A stretch of DNA of 64,000 bases. It comes from Vibrio tetraodonis. Lineage in GTDB: Bacteria; Pseudomonadota; Gammaproteobacteria; Enterobacterales; Vibrionaceae. Location: assembly GCF_003350295.1 (NCBI RefSeq), contig NZ_QLYY01000005.1:1-64000 (forward strand). The letters are read 5' to 3'. Positions 37,306-46,237 of this stretch are shown here, piece after piece. Position 1 is the first letter of the stretch. Each line of letters begins with the position of its first letter. The position numbers and the translations under genes are program-made. The notes beneath the pieces are model-generated. The model was not told the DNA's origin. It made no database searches and saw only the letters and a list, made by a program, of their open reading frames with translations.

Positions 37306-37341
37306 TATCCTATATACTTACCACTGAAATTGATTAAAATA

Positions 37342-37464
37342 TAACGCCCAATTAGGTAATGAGCAACGCGACCACCCTACCTAAAGCATTGTGCCATAAA
37401 CACTAAACTTGCATGAAGTGAAAGCGCCAAGCGTTGTGAATCACTCTTAAATTTATTGTTAGGA
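37342..37464 (-). repeat. Vibrio-type integron attC site (complete)
   Basis: About 122 bp. The minus strand runs from CCTAACAATAAATTTAAGAG to TAATTGGGCGTTA, with opposing arms around GCAACGC and GCGTTGT and a core sharing ATAAACACTAAACTTGC with the second site. This is the pattern of Vibrio superintegron sites as I know them. The stop codon of the gene at 37459 lies inside the CCTAAC end, as is common in cassettes. Confidence 0.85.
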
Positions 37465-37878
37465 TTGTTCTATTTTTGACTTCATTTTCTCGATTTTGCC
37501 TTCTAACTTCCTTGCAGCTACCTCGTAGTTAATAACATTGCTAAACAACTTGTATGTCCAAAACGAAAACGCAGTAGCTGAGAAGAATACTATGAACTGC
37601 ACATATGCAACTATGATTTCAAAACTTTCATTCAAAAAGAACTTAAAAGCTGATGGAATGAGTAGCCCTAACGAAACAAGAAACAGAATTAGGAATAGTT
37701 TTGAGAATGCATGCCTTACTAGTTCCAGCGGTCTTTCTTTAATTTTTTTGATGTAGCTTAACTCGTTCTCGAGATCAGATAACATCTCGTGATACTTCTT
37801 CTTCCTGGACGAAAAATACCAACCAAGGATAAAACTCACAGTTATCGAAACTACAAATAGTATGATATCTCTTTCCAT
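37459..37878 (-). CDS. Integron cassette gene, small three-helix membrane protein
   Basis: 139 aa with predicted helices at DIILFVVSITVSFILGWYFS (residues 4-23), FLILFLVSLGLLIPSAFKFF (about 62-81) and VQFIVFFSATAFSFWTYKLF (about 92-111). The charged linker KKKYHEMLSDLENELSYIKK and the C-terminal tail KLEGKIEKMKSKIEQS look coiled-coil. Function unknown. The ATG (37878) follows GAGGGAAAC, only 17 bp inside the cassette boundary at 37895, and its TAA lies in the downstream attC. Cassette length is about 555 bp. Confidence 0.75.
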   Translation of the reverse strand: MERDIILFVVSITVSFILGWYFSSRKKKYHEMLSDLENELSYIKKIKERPLELVRHAFSKLFLILFLVSLGLLIPSAFKFFLNESFEIIVAYVQFIVFFSATAFSFWTYKLFSNVINYEVAARKLEGKIEKMKSKIEQS

Positions 37879-37894
37879 GTTTCCCTCAAAAATC

Positions 37895-38012
37895 TTAACG
37901 CCAAATTAAGGTGTGAACAACGCTAATACCTTAGCTTAACCATTGTGCAATAAACACTAAACTTGCTTAAAATGAAAGCGCGAACGTTGTAAACCAATAT
38001 CAAACCTATCAA
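37895..38012 (-). repeat. Second integron attC site, degenerate outer end
   Basis: It aligns along its length with the 37342-37464 site: TTAACGCC at the left end, GAACAACGC, CATTGTGC, ATAAACACTAAACTTGC and GTTGTAAA. The right end (about 37992-38012) differs mainly by transitions and has lost the CTAAC needed for the outer cassette junction. No minus-strand gene lies beyond it. It is therefore the last recognisable site of the array. Confidence 0.75.
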
Positions 38013-38111
38013 TATGCCACTAGTATAATAATTGATATGCATCAATGCACACAAACTGGAACACTGTACCATTTGTAACTTAGTAAAACACTATTTCAAA
38101 AGGTATTAATC

Positions 38112-38678
38112 ATGAGCTTTGACATTGAAGGCAATTGGAAAGCAGGTTGGGCATTAGATTTACACACAATAGGTAGTGTCAGGCTTGAGGATGGCTCATT
38201 TGACAATACATATTCTGATGTTGGTAAGGCACTTAATCGCCTAAAATACTCAGGGGAAGAAGAAAATATCGAGTATCTTGTAGCTGAGCTTGTTGCTTTT
38301 TTACGAACTCGCTTCGTAACTCCCTATATCGAAGTCATTGTTCCAGCCCCAGCCTCAAAACAACGAGATTTGCAACCTGTTTATGCAATTGCGCAAGCAG
38401 TTGCGGAAACTTTAGAAATCAAGTACGACCAAAACTATGTCGAGAAGGTAAAAGACACCGCTGAGTTAAAATCCATTGAGGATATAACTGAAAGACAGCA
38501 AATATTGAGTGGTGCATTTAAGGTAGACTCGCGTTACGAATCAGATAAAGTACTGATTATTGATGACTTATTCCGTTCAGGCTCTACTCTTAATGAGTTG
38601 ACCAAAACAATGTACAATCAAGGGAATGTAGACAACGTATATGTTGTAACTTTGACTAAAACAAGAGTACATAGATAA
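38112..38678 (+). CDS. ComF-like phosphoribosyltransferase of a two-gene unit
   Basis: 188 aa with a type I phosphoribosyltransferase fold. The PRPP-binding loop is VLIIDDLFRSGSTLNEL (about residues 146-162), and VPAPASKQRDLQPVYAIAQA (about 78-97) resembles the ComF/PRTase pyrophosphate-loop region. Family members bind PRPP or nucleotides and can act as enzymes or nucleotide sensors; here the base is unknown. AAGG precedes the ATG by 8 bp. The TAA overlaps the next gene's ATG by one base. AT-rich, just outside the integron attC trace. No similar gene is known to me at this place in core Vibrio chromosomes. Confidence 0.75.
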   Translation: MSFDIEGNWKAGWALDLHTIGSVRLEDGSFDNTYSDVGKALNRLKYSGEEENIEYLVAELVAFLRTRFVTPYIEVIVPAPASKQRDLQPVYAIAQAVAETLEIKYDQNYVEKVKDTAELKSIEDITERQQILSGAFKVDSRYESDKVLIIDDLFRSGSTLNELTKTMYNQGNVDNVYVVTLTKTRVHR

Positions 38679-39433
38679 TGGATAGCGTTTTCTTTTCTGG
38701 GTCGATCAGTATCAAGACTTTGCCTGAGCGAATAAAGCGAAGTCTTGAAGCTATAAAAAGCGAAGGGAAATATCGAATTTTGGTCGGTGACGCAAATGGA
38801 TTCGACTCTCTTTTACAAACGTACTGCGCTAAAATCGGCTTGACCGATGTCACTGTATATACAATTAGCGAAGTACCACGAAACCATGATGCAGCCTTTG
38901 ATGTGAAATATGTCAAAGTTCCAGATGGCATTCGTGGAAGCAGACAACGCCAAACAGTTAAAGATGAAAAGATGACTCTTGACTCAAACATTAGCTATGT
39001 AGTTTGGGATGAGAAAAGCAAAGGTTCCTACTCAAATATAATTAGAGCTTTTAAAAATAATAAGAAAGTTAGAGTCTTTTCTGCTAAATATGACGCACCG
39101 ATAAATAATATTGATATCGACAGTATTAATAAGATCTACTTCAATTCAAATGGACTTGCGGCAAAGGAGCTATTAGATGAGTTGTTTAACAAGGGCGTAA
39201 AAGAGTTTGATACTGTAAGACAACTAAACTCTTACCTCTTGAACAATAACTATATCGAAAAGTTAGAGTCGTCATCTAACGTATATAGAACTCTAAACAC
39301 AGAATATGCAATTGATAACTTCTACCGTGGAAGGCATAGTGGCGTGAAGTTTAAATATGAGCTAGTACAGGCTCTCGCGAACAAATTTCAGAATAAAAGT
39401 AAAGTTGGCACCTATGGTGGAATGCGAGGGTAA
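38678..39433 (+). CDS. SLOG/DprA-like Rossmann protein, partner of the phosphoribosyltransferase
   Basis: 251 aa. Residues 1-130 look like a SLOG (LOG/DprA-related) nucleotide-binding fold: VFFSGSISIKTLPERIKRSL, then ILVGDANGFDSLLQTYCAK and ISYVVWDEKSKGSYSNIIRA, where GDANGxDSL and WDxKSKGS are the telling motifs. Residues 145-251 are a separate Asn/Lys-rich alpha-beta domain without clear relatives. SLOG proteins bind nucleotides or cleave nucleoside phosphates and recur in conflict systems. Translationally coupled to the PRTase gene, so they probably act together. No helicase or toxin gene follows; ackA is convergent. Confidence 0.65.
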   Translation: MDSVFFSGSISIKTLPERIKRSLEAIKSEGKYRILVGDANGFDSLLQTYCAKIGLTDVTVYTISEVPRNHDAAFDVKYVKVPDGIRGSRQRQTVKDEKMTLDSNISYVVWDEKSKGSYSNIIRAFKNNKKVRVFSAKYDAPINNIDIDSINKIYFNSNGLAAKELLDELFNKGVKEFDTVRQLNSYLLNNNYIEKLESSSNVYRTLNTEYAIDNFYRGRHSGVKFKYELVQALANKFQNKSKVGTYGGMRG

Positions 39434-39594
39434 TAGTGGCATAACATTCTTAATAACAGGCCAGCTCGTTTCCCCACCAGCCCAAATTACAACAAACCTA
39501 CCATAACCCACAAAAATTAAACAATATGCATCAAGTTTTTTATTTCTCCGTCACATACATCCTTCGCAATGGTTTACCCAAGCTCTACACACAA

Positions 39595-39620
39595 AAAAGC
39601 GAGCACAAAGCTCGCTTTTA
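39595..39620 (-). terminator. Rho-independent terminator of ackA
   Basis: The stem AAAAGCGAGC/GCTCGCTTTT has an ACAAA loop and a T-run on the minus strand beyond 39594. It lies between the convergent SLOG and ackA genes and may serve both. Confidence 0.85.
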
Positions 39621-39637
39621 ACTGTCTGTTTTATCGT

Positions 39638-40831
39638 TTAAAGCAGCTCAACCGATTGCTTGGCGATCACGTATTCTTCATTGGTTGGGATCACCATGAC
39701 CACGGCGCCAAGTAACTCGGATTTGGCGATAATGCCAGATTGGCCAAAGCGAGCGGCTTGGTTGGCTACTGCGTCTTCAACAAAGCCAAGCAGTTTAAGG
39801 TTTTTAATGATTTCGCTGCGAATCGGCAGCGCATTTTCACCGATGCCGCCAGTAAAGACTATTGCATCCAACTTATCGAGCGGCACAAGGTAGGCTGCGA
39901 TATATTTTGCGACTCGATAAGTAAAGACATCAAAGGCCAATTTCGCGCCTTTGTGCCCTTCTTCCATGGCTTCAAGTATGCCTCTGGCATCTGAAGTTAG
40001 CCCAGAAACCCCGAGAAAACCCGATTTCTTATTTAGGGTTTCAAACACGCTTTTATGGCTCCAGCCTTTTTTGATTAAAAATTCGATGATCCCTGAATCT
40101 AAATCCCCGCAGCGCGTGCCCATCATAAGCCCAGCCAAAGGCGTAAAGCCCATAGAGGTATCAACAGAGCGGCCTGCACTCACGGCGCACACCGAGGCGC
40201 CATTACCGAGGTGCACAGATATAATATTTGACTCTTCAACCGTCTGACCAAGCATTTTCGCCGCTTCACGGCTGACATAATAATGGCTAGTACCGTGAAA
40301 ACCATAACGGCGAATGCCATGCTCTTTGTATAGCTGCTGTGGAATGCCGTAAGTAAAGGCTTTATCTGGCATACTCTGGTGAAACGCGGTATCAAAAACG
40401 GCAAATTGCGGCAGACTAGGAAATGCATTTAACGCCGACTTAATTCCCTTTACGCCCGCAGGATTGTGTAGCGGAGCAAGGCTAGATAAAGCGTCAATTT
40501 CAGCCAGTACCTTATCATCTATGCGAACCGTAGAAGTAAACTTTTCACCGCCGTGGACAATTCGGTGCCCTACTGCAACCAATTGTTTTGACAGCCCTAA
40601 GGATTCTATCAGGGTAACAATTTGCTCAATCGCATACTCATGGTGGTTATCCTTCGCCTTGATCTCATGTTGCGTTTTGGTACCTTGGTGTTTCCAGCTA
40701 ATAACGGCTTCCGCTAGACCGAAACACTCGCCCAAGCCAGAAATAACTTCTTCGCCTGTCGAGGAATCAATAACGGCAAACTTAAGGGAAGAACTCCCTG
40801 AATTAATCACTAAAACAAACGATTTGGGCAT
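39638..40831 (-). CDS. ackA: Acetate kinase
   Basis: Interconverts acetate plus ATP and acetyl phosphate. The N-terminal phosphate motif VLVINSGSSSLKF, the central GIRRYGFHGTSHYYVSREAA, and LGNGASVCAVSAGRSVDTSM are all in place; FTGGIGENALPIR marks the C-terminal nucleotide site. The ATG at 40831 starts at MPKSFVLVINSG and gives 397 aa; the longer frame adds unconserved residues. No pta gene is adjacent, so this is probably the second acetate kinase copy that Vibrio often carries. Monocistronic with its own terminator. Confidence 0.97.
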   Translation of the reverse strand: MPKSFVLVINSGSSSLKFAVIDSSTGEEVISGLGECFGLAEAVISWKHQGTKTQHEIKAKDNHHEYAIEQIVTLIESLGLSKQLVAVGHRIVHGGEKFTSTVRIDDKVLAEIDALSSLAPLHNPAGVKGIKSALNAFPSLPQFAVFDTAFHQSMPDKAFTYGIPQQLYKEHGIRRYGFHGTSHYYVSREAAKMLGQTVEESNIISVHLGNGASVCAVSAGRSVDTSMGFTPLAGLMMGTRCGDLDSGIIEFLIKKGWSHKSVFETLNKKSGFLGVSGLTSDARGILEAMEEGHKGAKLAFDVFTYRVAKYIAAYLVPLDKLDAIVFTGGIGENALPIRSEIIKNLKLLGFVEDAVANQAARFGQSGIIAKSELLGAVVMVIPTNEEYVIAKQSVELL

Positions 40832-41094
40832 GAGCGATATCCTGTAATAGAGCATAAATGGGAGCAACTTCTCCCTCGTCTACCATAATCTTACTCAATA
40901 TTTTTTTAATGCTTCAACTTTTTAAAGCTCTTAGAAGTAAGCAAACCCATTTTTGTTGATCAAGCACAAGCTCGCCTTTAATTTGTCAGCGAAATTTATC
41001 CTGTCAGCAGCCAGACAAAACAAGCAAAGGGACTTGAGGTACGAAAAAAGATCCGTCATAGTCACCTTGAGAGTGAATACGCAAAGAGGTCAGC

Positions 41095-41481
41095 ATGAAT
41101 ATAGGAGCGGTATCCAAGCTTACTGGCTTATCAAGTAAGTCGATTCGCCTTTACGAGGAAAAAGGGGTGATCAGCCCGCCCAGTCGCAGCGATGCAGGCT
41201 ATCGTGAGTATCATGACCAACACATACAAGAACTGAATTTGGTCTCTCGCGCTAAAAATGCAGGCTTCTCACTTCAAGAATGTAAGGAATTTGTCCAACT
41301 GGCCCAAAACCCGAAACGCACCAGCCGCGCAGTTAAACAAAAAGCGCAGCAAAAGCTTAATGAAGTGGAAGTGAAAATTAGCCAATTGCAAGAGATACAA
41401 CAGCAGCTTACCTCGTGGATCAATGCATGCCCAGGCGATGAAGGAAGCCAGTGCCCTATTATTGAGGAGCTCACCAAGTAG
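41095..41481 (+). CDS. cueR: CueR, MerR-family copper-responsive regulator
   Basis: Activates copper export genes when Cu(I) is bound. The N-terminal helix-turn-helix NIGAVSKLTGLSSKSIRLYE is typical MerR, followed by the dimer coiled coil, and the metal loop ACPGDEGSQC near residues 111-120 has the Cys-X7-Cys of CueR, with CPIIEEL after it. 128 aa, usual length. No copA lies next to it here; its targets are elsewhere. Confidence 0.93.
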   Translation: MNIGAVSKLTGLSSKSIRLYEEKGVISPPSRSDAGYREYHDQHIQELNLVSRAKNAGFSLQECKEFVQLAQNPKRTSRAVKQKAQQKLNEVEVKISQLQEIQQQLTSWINACPGDEGSQCPIIEELTK

Positions 41482-41585
41482 TTTGCTACCCACAGTATTT
41501 TTCTGTGAGTTTTTAGGCGCCTACCATGAAGTCACTCATAAGATCATGTAACATGTAAAATAACACAGTTACACCGGACACCTTC

Positions 41586-43475
41586 ATGGAAGCAGAATTA
41601 CTGGATATAAAGAATTTCCTGTCTCAACACCCACCGTTTGATGAGCTCGACGACGACGTGCTTAACTTCGTCGCGAGTAATGTTGAGATTTCTTATTTTC
41701 GTGAAGATACGCCGGTTATCCATTTTGGTGATGAAATCCATGATCTTTACATGGTGCGCAGCGGTGTGGTCGAAGTCTATCGGCGCAAAGGCGAGCTGTA
41801 TAACCGTTTGGATGAAGGTGCCCTATTTGGCCAAATGGGGCTGTTAACCAATAATAAAGTGCGCTTTCCAGCCAAAGCCATTAAAGATACCCTGCTCTAC
41901 TGTATACCTGAATCTGCTTTTCAGGAACTCTACGATAACCATGAAACTTTCGCCGATTTTGTAGAGGTAGAAGATACGGCTCGTCTGCGCCAAGCCGTCT
42001 CCAGCAGTAATGAGCAAAACGATCTCACCACTTCTAAGGTTCGCACCCTTCTAAAAGGCGAAACACCCTTTCTTGAAAAAGATGAAACCATTCAAAATGC
42101 GGCGATAAAAATGGCCGATGAAAATGTGTCTTCCTTGCTGGTTATCGACCCAAATATTCTTGAAGATAACGAAGAAGATCAATCTCCTTTGGTCGGCATT
42201 ATCACCGACCGAGACTTATGTACTCGCGTGTTGGCTGAAGGTTTGGACCCAACCGACCCAGTTTCTAACGTGATGACCACGGAAGTCATCTCACTTGACC
42301 ACAATGCCTATGTGTACGAAGCCATGCTTACTATGCTTAGGTACAATGTGCATCATTTGCCAGTACTAAAAGATAAAAAGCCGATAGGCATTGTCGAAAC
42401 GACCGATATCGTCCGCTATGAGTCGCAAAACTCTTTACTGTTAGTAAGCAGTATTTATCAGCAGCAGTCCATCGAAGAGCTGGCTTCACTGGCCGAGCAA
42501 GTCAAAGACAGCTTTGTAAGATTGGTTAATGAAGATGCCAACTCACACATGGTTGGCAGCGCCATGTCAGTGATCGGTAAAAGCTTCAAGCAAAGAATCA
42601 TAGAGCTAGCAGAAGAAGAGCTTGGTGAACCGCCAATTCCCTATTGTTTTCTGGCCCTTGGCTCTATGGGGCGCGATGAACAAATACTGGTCACAGATCA
42701 GGACAACGCCATCATCCTTGATAACAGCTACGACAGTAAACAGCACGGCCAGTATTTTGCCGACTTGGCCAAAAGAATCTGCGACGGTTTGGATCGCTGC
42801 GGCTATACCTATTGTACGGGTGATATTATGGCGACCAATCCGGTTTGGCGCATGACGCGCAGCGAATGGGAAGAATGTTTCTCTGACTGGATTGATGATC
42901 CCAACCCTAAAGCTCTGCTCAACGCTTCTATCTTCTTTGATCTTGTCGGTGTCTATGGCCGGCTAAAATGGGCTGAGCAACTCAATGGATTTATTATCCG
43001 ACGAGCGCGCAAAAATAACCGCTTTCTTGCTTGTCTCGCACGTAACGCCATGAACCGCACTCCTCCTCTTGGCTTCTTTAAAGCCTTTGTGATGGAGCAA
43101 GACGGCCAGCATAAGAATTCGATCAACCTCAAGCGTAGAGGTACAGCTCCCCTTGCGGACCTGATTCGAGTCCATGCCCTTGCGGTGGGCTCGCGGTCAA
43201 CGAACTCATTCGAGCGCTTAGATGATATTCATGAAGCCGGTATTTTACCTAAAGGCAAGGCGCGTGATCTCAAAGACGCGCTTGAGTTTATTTCCATGGT
43301 ACGAATACGCCACCAAGCCTACGACGTCGAAAACGAGATTGAGCCAGATAACAACATAGAACCGGAAAACTTGTCTGACTTTGAGCGTCGTAACCTTAAA
43401 GATGCCTTCCAAATTTTGAGTAACGCGCAAAACTTTCTCAAATATCGTTACCAAGCTAGTAACAACTTTAAGTAG
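41586..43475 (+). CDS. cNMP-binding / CBS / DUF294 putative nucleotidyltransferase
   Basis: 629 aa of stacked regulatory domains: a cyclic-nucleotide-binding fold (about 15-130, LYMVRSGVVEVYRRKGE), two CBS domains (about 155-280, VGIITDRDLCTRVLAEG and IGIVETTDIVRYES), a GlnD-like nucleotidyltransferase region (about 335-475, FLALGSMGRDEQILVTDQDN, the GS and DxD elements), and a DUF294 C-terminal helical domain. It probably modifies or senses a partner in response to nucleotides. The next gene, a DEDDh exonuclease, starts almost at its stop, and this two-gene pair recurs in proteobacteria. ATG start. Confidence 0.9.
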   Translation: MEAELLDIKNFLSQHPPFDELDDDVLNFVASNVEISYFREDTPVIHFGDEIHDLYMVRSGVVEVYRRKGELYNRLDEGALFGQMGLLTNNKVRFPAKAIKDTLLYCIPESAFQELYDNHETFADFVEVEDTARLRQAVSSSNEQNDLTTSKVRTLLKGETPFLEKDETIQNAAIKMADENVSSLLVIDPNILEDNEEDQSPLVGIITDRDLCTRVLAEGLDPTDPVSNVMTTEVISLDHNAYVYEAMLTMLRYNVHHLPVLKDKKPIGIVETTDIVRYESQNSLLLVSSIYQQQSIEELASLAEQVKDSFVRLVNEDANSHMVGSAMSVIGKSFKQRIIELAEEELGEPPIPYCFLALGSMGRDEQILVTDQDNAIILDNSYDSKQHGQYFADLAKRICDGLDRCGYTYCTGDIMATNPVWRMTRSEWEECFSDWIDDPNPKALLNASIFFDLVGVYGRLKWAEQLNGFIIRRARKNNRFLACLARNAMNRTPPLGFFKAFVMEQDGQHKNSINLKRRGTAPLADLIRVHALAVGSRSTNSFERLDDIHEAGILPKGKARDLKDALEFISMVRIRHQAYDVENEIEPDNNIEPENLSDFERRNLKDAFQILSNAQNFLKYRYQASNNFK

Positions 43476-43481
43476 GTGCCA

Positions 43482-44201
43482 ATGATCAATAATCTCATCA
43501 ATGCGTCTCATATCAACTGGCAAAAAACATTTGATATCAAACATAAGCAAAGCAAAGATTCAGCACTGAAAGAGTATTACGCCGCCAGTGTACCTAGCTC
43601 TATGACTCCTATTGAGGAGACGACTTTTTTGGCGATGGATTTTGAAACCACGGGATTAGATTCTAACCATGATGACATCATCACCATAGGGACAGTCCCT
43701 TTTACTCTTAATCGCATTTTTCTTAATCAAGCTCGTCATTGGACGGTAAGACCTCGCCAACAACTTGCGGAAGAATCTGTGGTTATTCATGGCATTACCC
43801 ATAGTGATATACTGGATGCACCCGATTTAATTGAGATATACGGACAAGTGTTAGAGCAAATGGCTGGTAAAGTCATGGTCGTGCATTATCAGAGAATAGA
43901 ACGGGAGTTTTTTGACCGAGCGCTGACCGATCGCATCAACGAAGGCATTGAGTTTCCGGTTATTGATACCATGCACCTAGAAACTCTTTATCAGCAGCAA
44001 GCCAATGGCAGCTTTTTAAAGCGATTGATAGGCAAAAAGCCTGAGTCCGTGCGCCTTGGGGCAAGTAGAACCCGCTATGGCCTGCCCAACTACACGCCAC
44101 ATCATGCACTGACTGATGCCGTAGCAACCGCAGAATTACTGCAAGCTCAAATAGCCCATCACTACAAGCGCACCACAAAACTTGGTGAAGTCTGGATATA
44201 A
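43482..44201 (+). CDS. DEDDh-type 3'-5' exonuclease
   Basis: Degrades nucleic acid 3' ends using two metals. ExoI is LAMDFETTGLDSNH (about residues 50-63), ExoII contains HYQRIEREFFDRAL, and ExoIIIe is HHALTDAVATAELL with the His and Asp. It resembles the DnaQ family, with an N-terminal extension of about 45 residues. ATG at 43482 with GGTG just upstream; a GTG at 43476 is the alternative. It follows the DUF294 gene by 6 bp and is co-transcribed with it. A strong terminator begins at its stop. Confidence 0.9.
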   Translation: MINNLINASHINWQKTFDIKHKQSKDSALKEYYAASVPSSMTPIEETTFLAMDFETTGLDSNHDDIITIGTVPFTLNRIFLNQARHWTVRPRQQLAEESVVIHGITHSDILDAPDLIEIYGQVLEQMAGKVMVVHYQRIEREFFDRALTDRINEGIEFPVIDTMHLETLYQQQANGSFLKRLIGKKPESVRLGASRTRYGLPNYTPHHALTDAVATAELLQAQIAHHYKRTTKLGEVWI

Positions 44202-44226
44202 AAAAGGGCGATTAGTCGCCCTTTTT
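44201..44226. terminator. Bidirectional rho-independent terminator
   Basis: The stem AAAAAGGGCGA/TCGCCCTTTTT has a TTAG loop. It starts at the exonuclease stop codon and sits between the convergent exonuclease and BCCT genes. Confidence 0.9.
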
Positions 44227-44253
44227 TATAGTTAGTCGTGCTATTACTTAACG

Positions 44254-45825
44254 CTAGTATTTTTCAGTACGCATACCCATAAGTAGGCTTACACACATAA
44301 GTAGCAGGATAAAGGTAAAGGGTAACGCGGTAGAGATAGCGCCGGCTTGTAAGCCTTGAACGGCTTCAGTACCACCGATCCAAAGTAGCGCAACTGCGAT
44401 CGCCCCTTCCATAAAGGCCCAGAAAACACGTTGTAGAACTGGAGCATCCACTTTACCACCAGCCGTAATGCTATCGATAACCAAAGAACCAGAGTCCGAT
44501 GAGGTAATAAAGAATACTAGAACCAACACGACGGCAATCACTGATAGCACACTACCAAACGGCAACACATCAAACATCTGGAACATAGCTAAAGAGACAT
44601 CGGTAAGACCGTTTGCGCCCAACTCACCGACGTTATTCACCACTTGATCGATAGCCATGCCACCAAAGACTGACATCCAAAGTAGCGTAACAATCGAAGG
44701 AACAATCAGCACTGCTGTCATGAATTCTCTAACCGTTCTACCTTTGGAAACACGAGCGATAAACATACCAACAAATGGTGACCACGAAATCCACCATGCC
44801 CAATAGAAAACAGTCCAACCTTGGAACCAAGCTTCATCTTCACGGCCGTGAGGGTTACTTAGCGGGATAATATTTTCAACATAAGCCATCAAGGTCGTAC
44901 CTATGTTGCCAAAGGCTACGGCGTAACCAATCAAAGCCACCATAATAAGCAATAAGAAAGCGACGATCATGTTGATGTTACTAATGACCTTAACACCACC
45001 ATCGATACCACGAATGACAGAAACCACCGCAAGCAGAGTCACAATCGTAATAACCGCCACTTGTAACCCCATGTTGGCTTCAAAGCCAAATACATGATGA
45101 ATGCCACTGGCAGCTTGCTGGGCTCCTAACCCTAACGAGGTCGCCAAACCAAATAGTGTCGCTAATACAGCCAGAATATCAACGACATGACCCGCCCAGC
45201 CCCAAGCTCTATCGCCGAGTATTGGATAGAAAATAGAACGAATTGATAGCGGGAGACCTTTGTTATAGGCAAAGAAGGCGAGAGATAAAGCAACCACACC
45301 ATAAATCGCCCAAGGGTGAAGACCCCAGTGATACATGGTTGCGCCCATGGCCAGTTTCGCAGCTTCCGCCGTATTGGCTTCAACACCTAATGGCGTTTTA
45401 TACCAACCAGTAAAATAAGCGACAGGTTCTGCAACACTCCAGAACATAAGGCCGATGCCCATTCCTGCAGCAAATAGCATGGAAAGCCAAGAGACATAGG
45501 AGTAGTCGGCTGTGGCATCTTGCCCGCCCAAACGAATCTTGCCTAGCGGCGTAACAATAAGAGCGATACAAAATAGGACAAATATATTACCTGACCAGAT
45601 GAACAACCAGTCAAAGCTGCCAATAATCTTCCATTTTACTCCATCAAGCAGCGCTTTTGCTGATTCTGCATCCATGAGCGCTGTCATGAGTAAAAACAAG
45701 CCAATCAGGCCTGCACTAATTCCAAATACAGGGTTATGTACGTCAAACCCCCATTTTTGGACATTATCTTGACCGACCGTGTAGTCAGTACTGTCGATAC
45801 TGTACTTATCTATACCTTTAGTCAT
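44254..45825 (-). CDS. BCCT-family osmolyte transporter, next to cosR
   Basis: A Na+-coupled carrier of betaine, choline or related quaternary amines. 523 aa with about 12 membrane helices. The glycine motif GMGIGLMFWSVAEPVAYF is at about residues 118-135 and the aromatic box signature is WTVFYWAWWISWSPFVGMF with ARVSKGRTVREF after it. Divergent from a MarR regulator of the CosR type, the arrangement of bccT3-cosR in V. parahaemolyticus as I recall it. The substrate range is not readable from sequence. Probably induced by high salt. Confidence 0.93.
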   Translation of the reverse strand: MTKGIDKYSIDSTDYTVGQDNVQKWGFDVHNPVFGISAGLIGLFLLMTALMDAESAKALLDGVKWKIIGSFDWLFIWSGNIFVLFCIALIVTPLGKIRLGGQDATADYSYVSWLSMLFAAGMGIGLMFWSVAEPVAYFTGWYKTPLGVEANTAEAAKLAMGATMYHWGLHPWAIYGVVALSLAFFAYNKGLPLSIRSIFYPILGDRAWGWAGHVVDILAVLATLFGLATSLGLGAQQAASGIHHVFGFEANMGLQVAVITIVTLLAVVSVIRGIDGGVKVISNINMIVAFLLLIMVALIGYAVAFGNIGTTLMAYVENIIPLSNPHGREDEAWFQGWTVFYWAWWISWSPFVGMFIARVSKGRTVREFMTAVLIVPSIVTLLWMSVFGGMAIDQVVNNVGELGANGLTDVSLAMFQMFDVLPFGSVLSVIAVVLVLVFFITSSDSGSLVIDSITAGGKVDAPVLQRVFWAFMEGAIAVALLWIGGTEAVQGLQAGAISTALPFTFILLLMCVSLLMGMRTEKY

Positions 45826-46237
45826 TATTCCTCTCTTGTTGGTTTTCTTCCCTGACCAAACCCTCAGATAGAAAAATCGTTAGTGATAAAAACAAATTTC
45901 TCTATATCAAGGCTCAATCAATCCGCTATCATTGTACGCACAGATACACATCATTCCAGTACTTTCGGACTACCTGTTGTATTTTTGAACAAAAAAGACA
46001 CTAAAAGAAGATAGTTTAATCAATAATGGAAAATCTAAACATCGAGATTAAGTTTGACTTCTAAACATTTGACCACATCACATTTACAGCTAAAATACTG
46101 AAATGACGTTTCATAAACACCATGCTATCCACTAAGATGATAGTCCAGTTTGATATTTATCATTTGCAAGGCTTCAAATACTGCAAAATTTGATGTATTT
46201 TCTCGCCTCCACCGCTTTACTAATATAAGGAACAAGA
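45826..46237. other. Divergent promoter region of bcct and cosR-like genes
   Basis: 412 bp, AT-rich, without a gene. Both promoters and the operators of the MarR regulator should lie here. I see no single strong palindrome that I could assign as its binding site. Confidence 0.6.

Noticed and set aside
41050..41080. ACCTTGA as a CueR operator upstream of cueR
   Set aside because: Only one half-site is visible and no inverted partner at MerR-type spacing was found.
46060..46085. TTTGACCACATCACATTT as a CRP site in the bcct/cosR gap
   Set aside because: The half-sites are five bases apart and the left one does not match the consensus.
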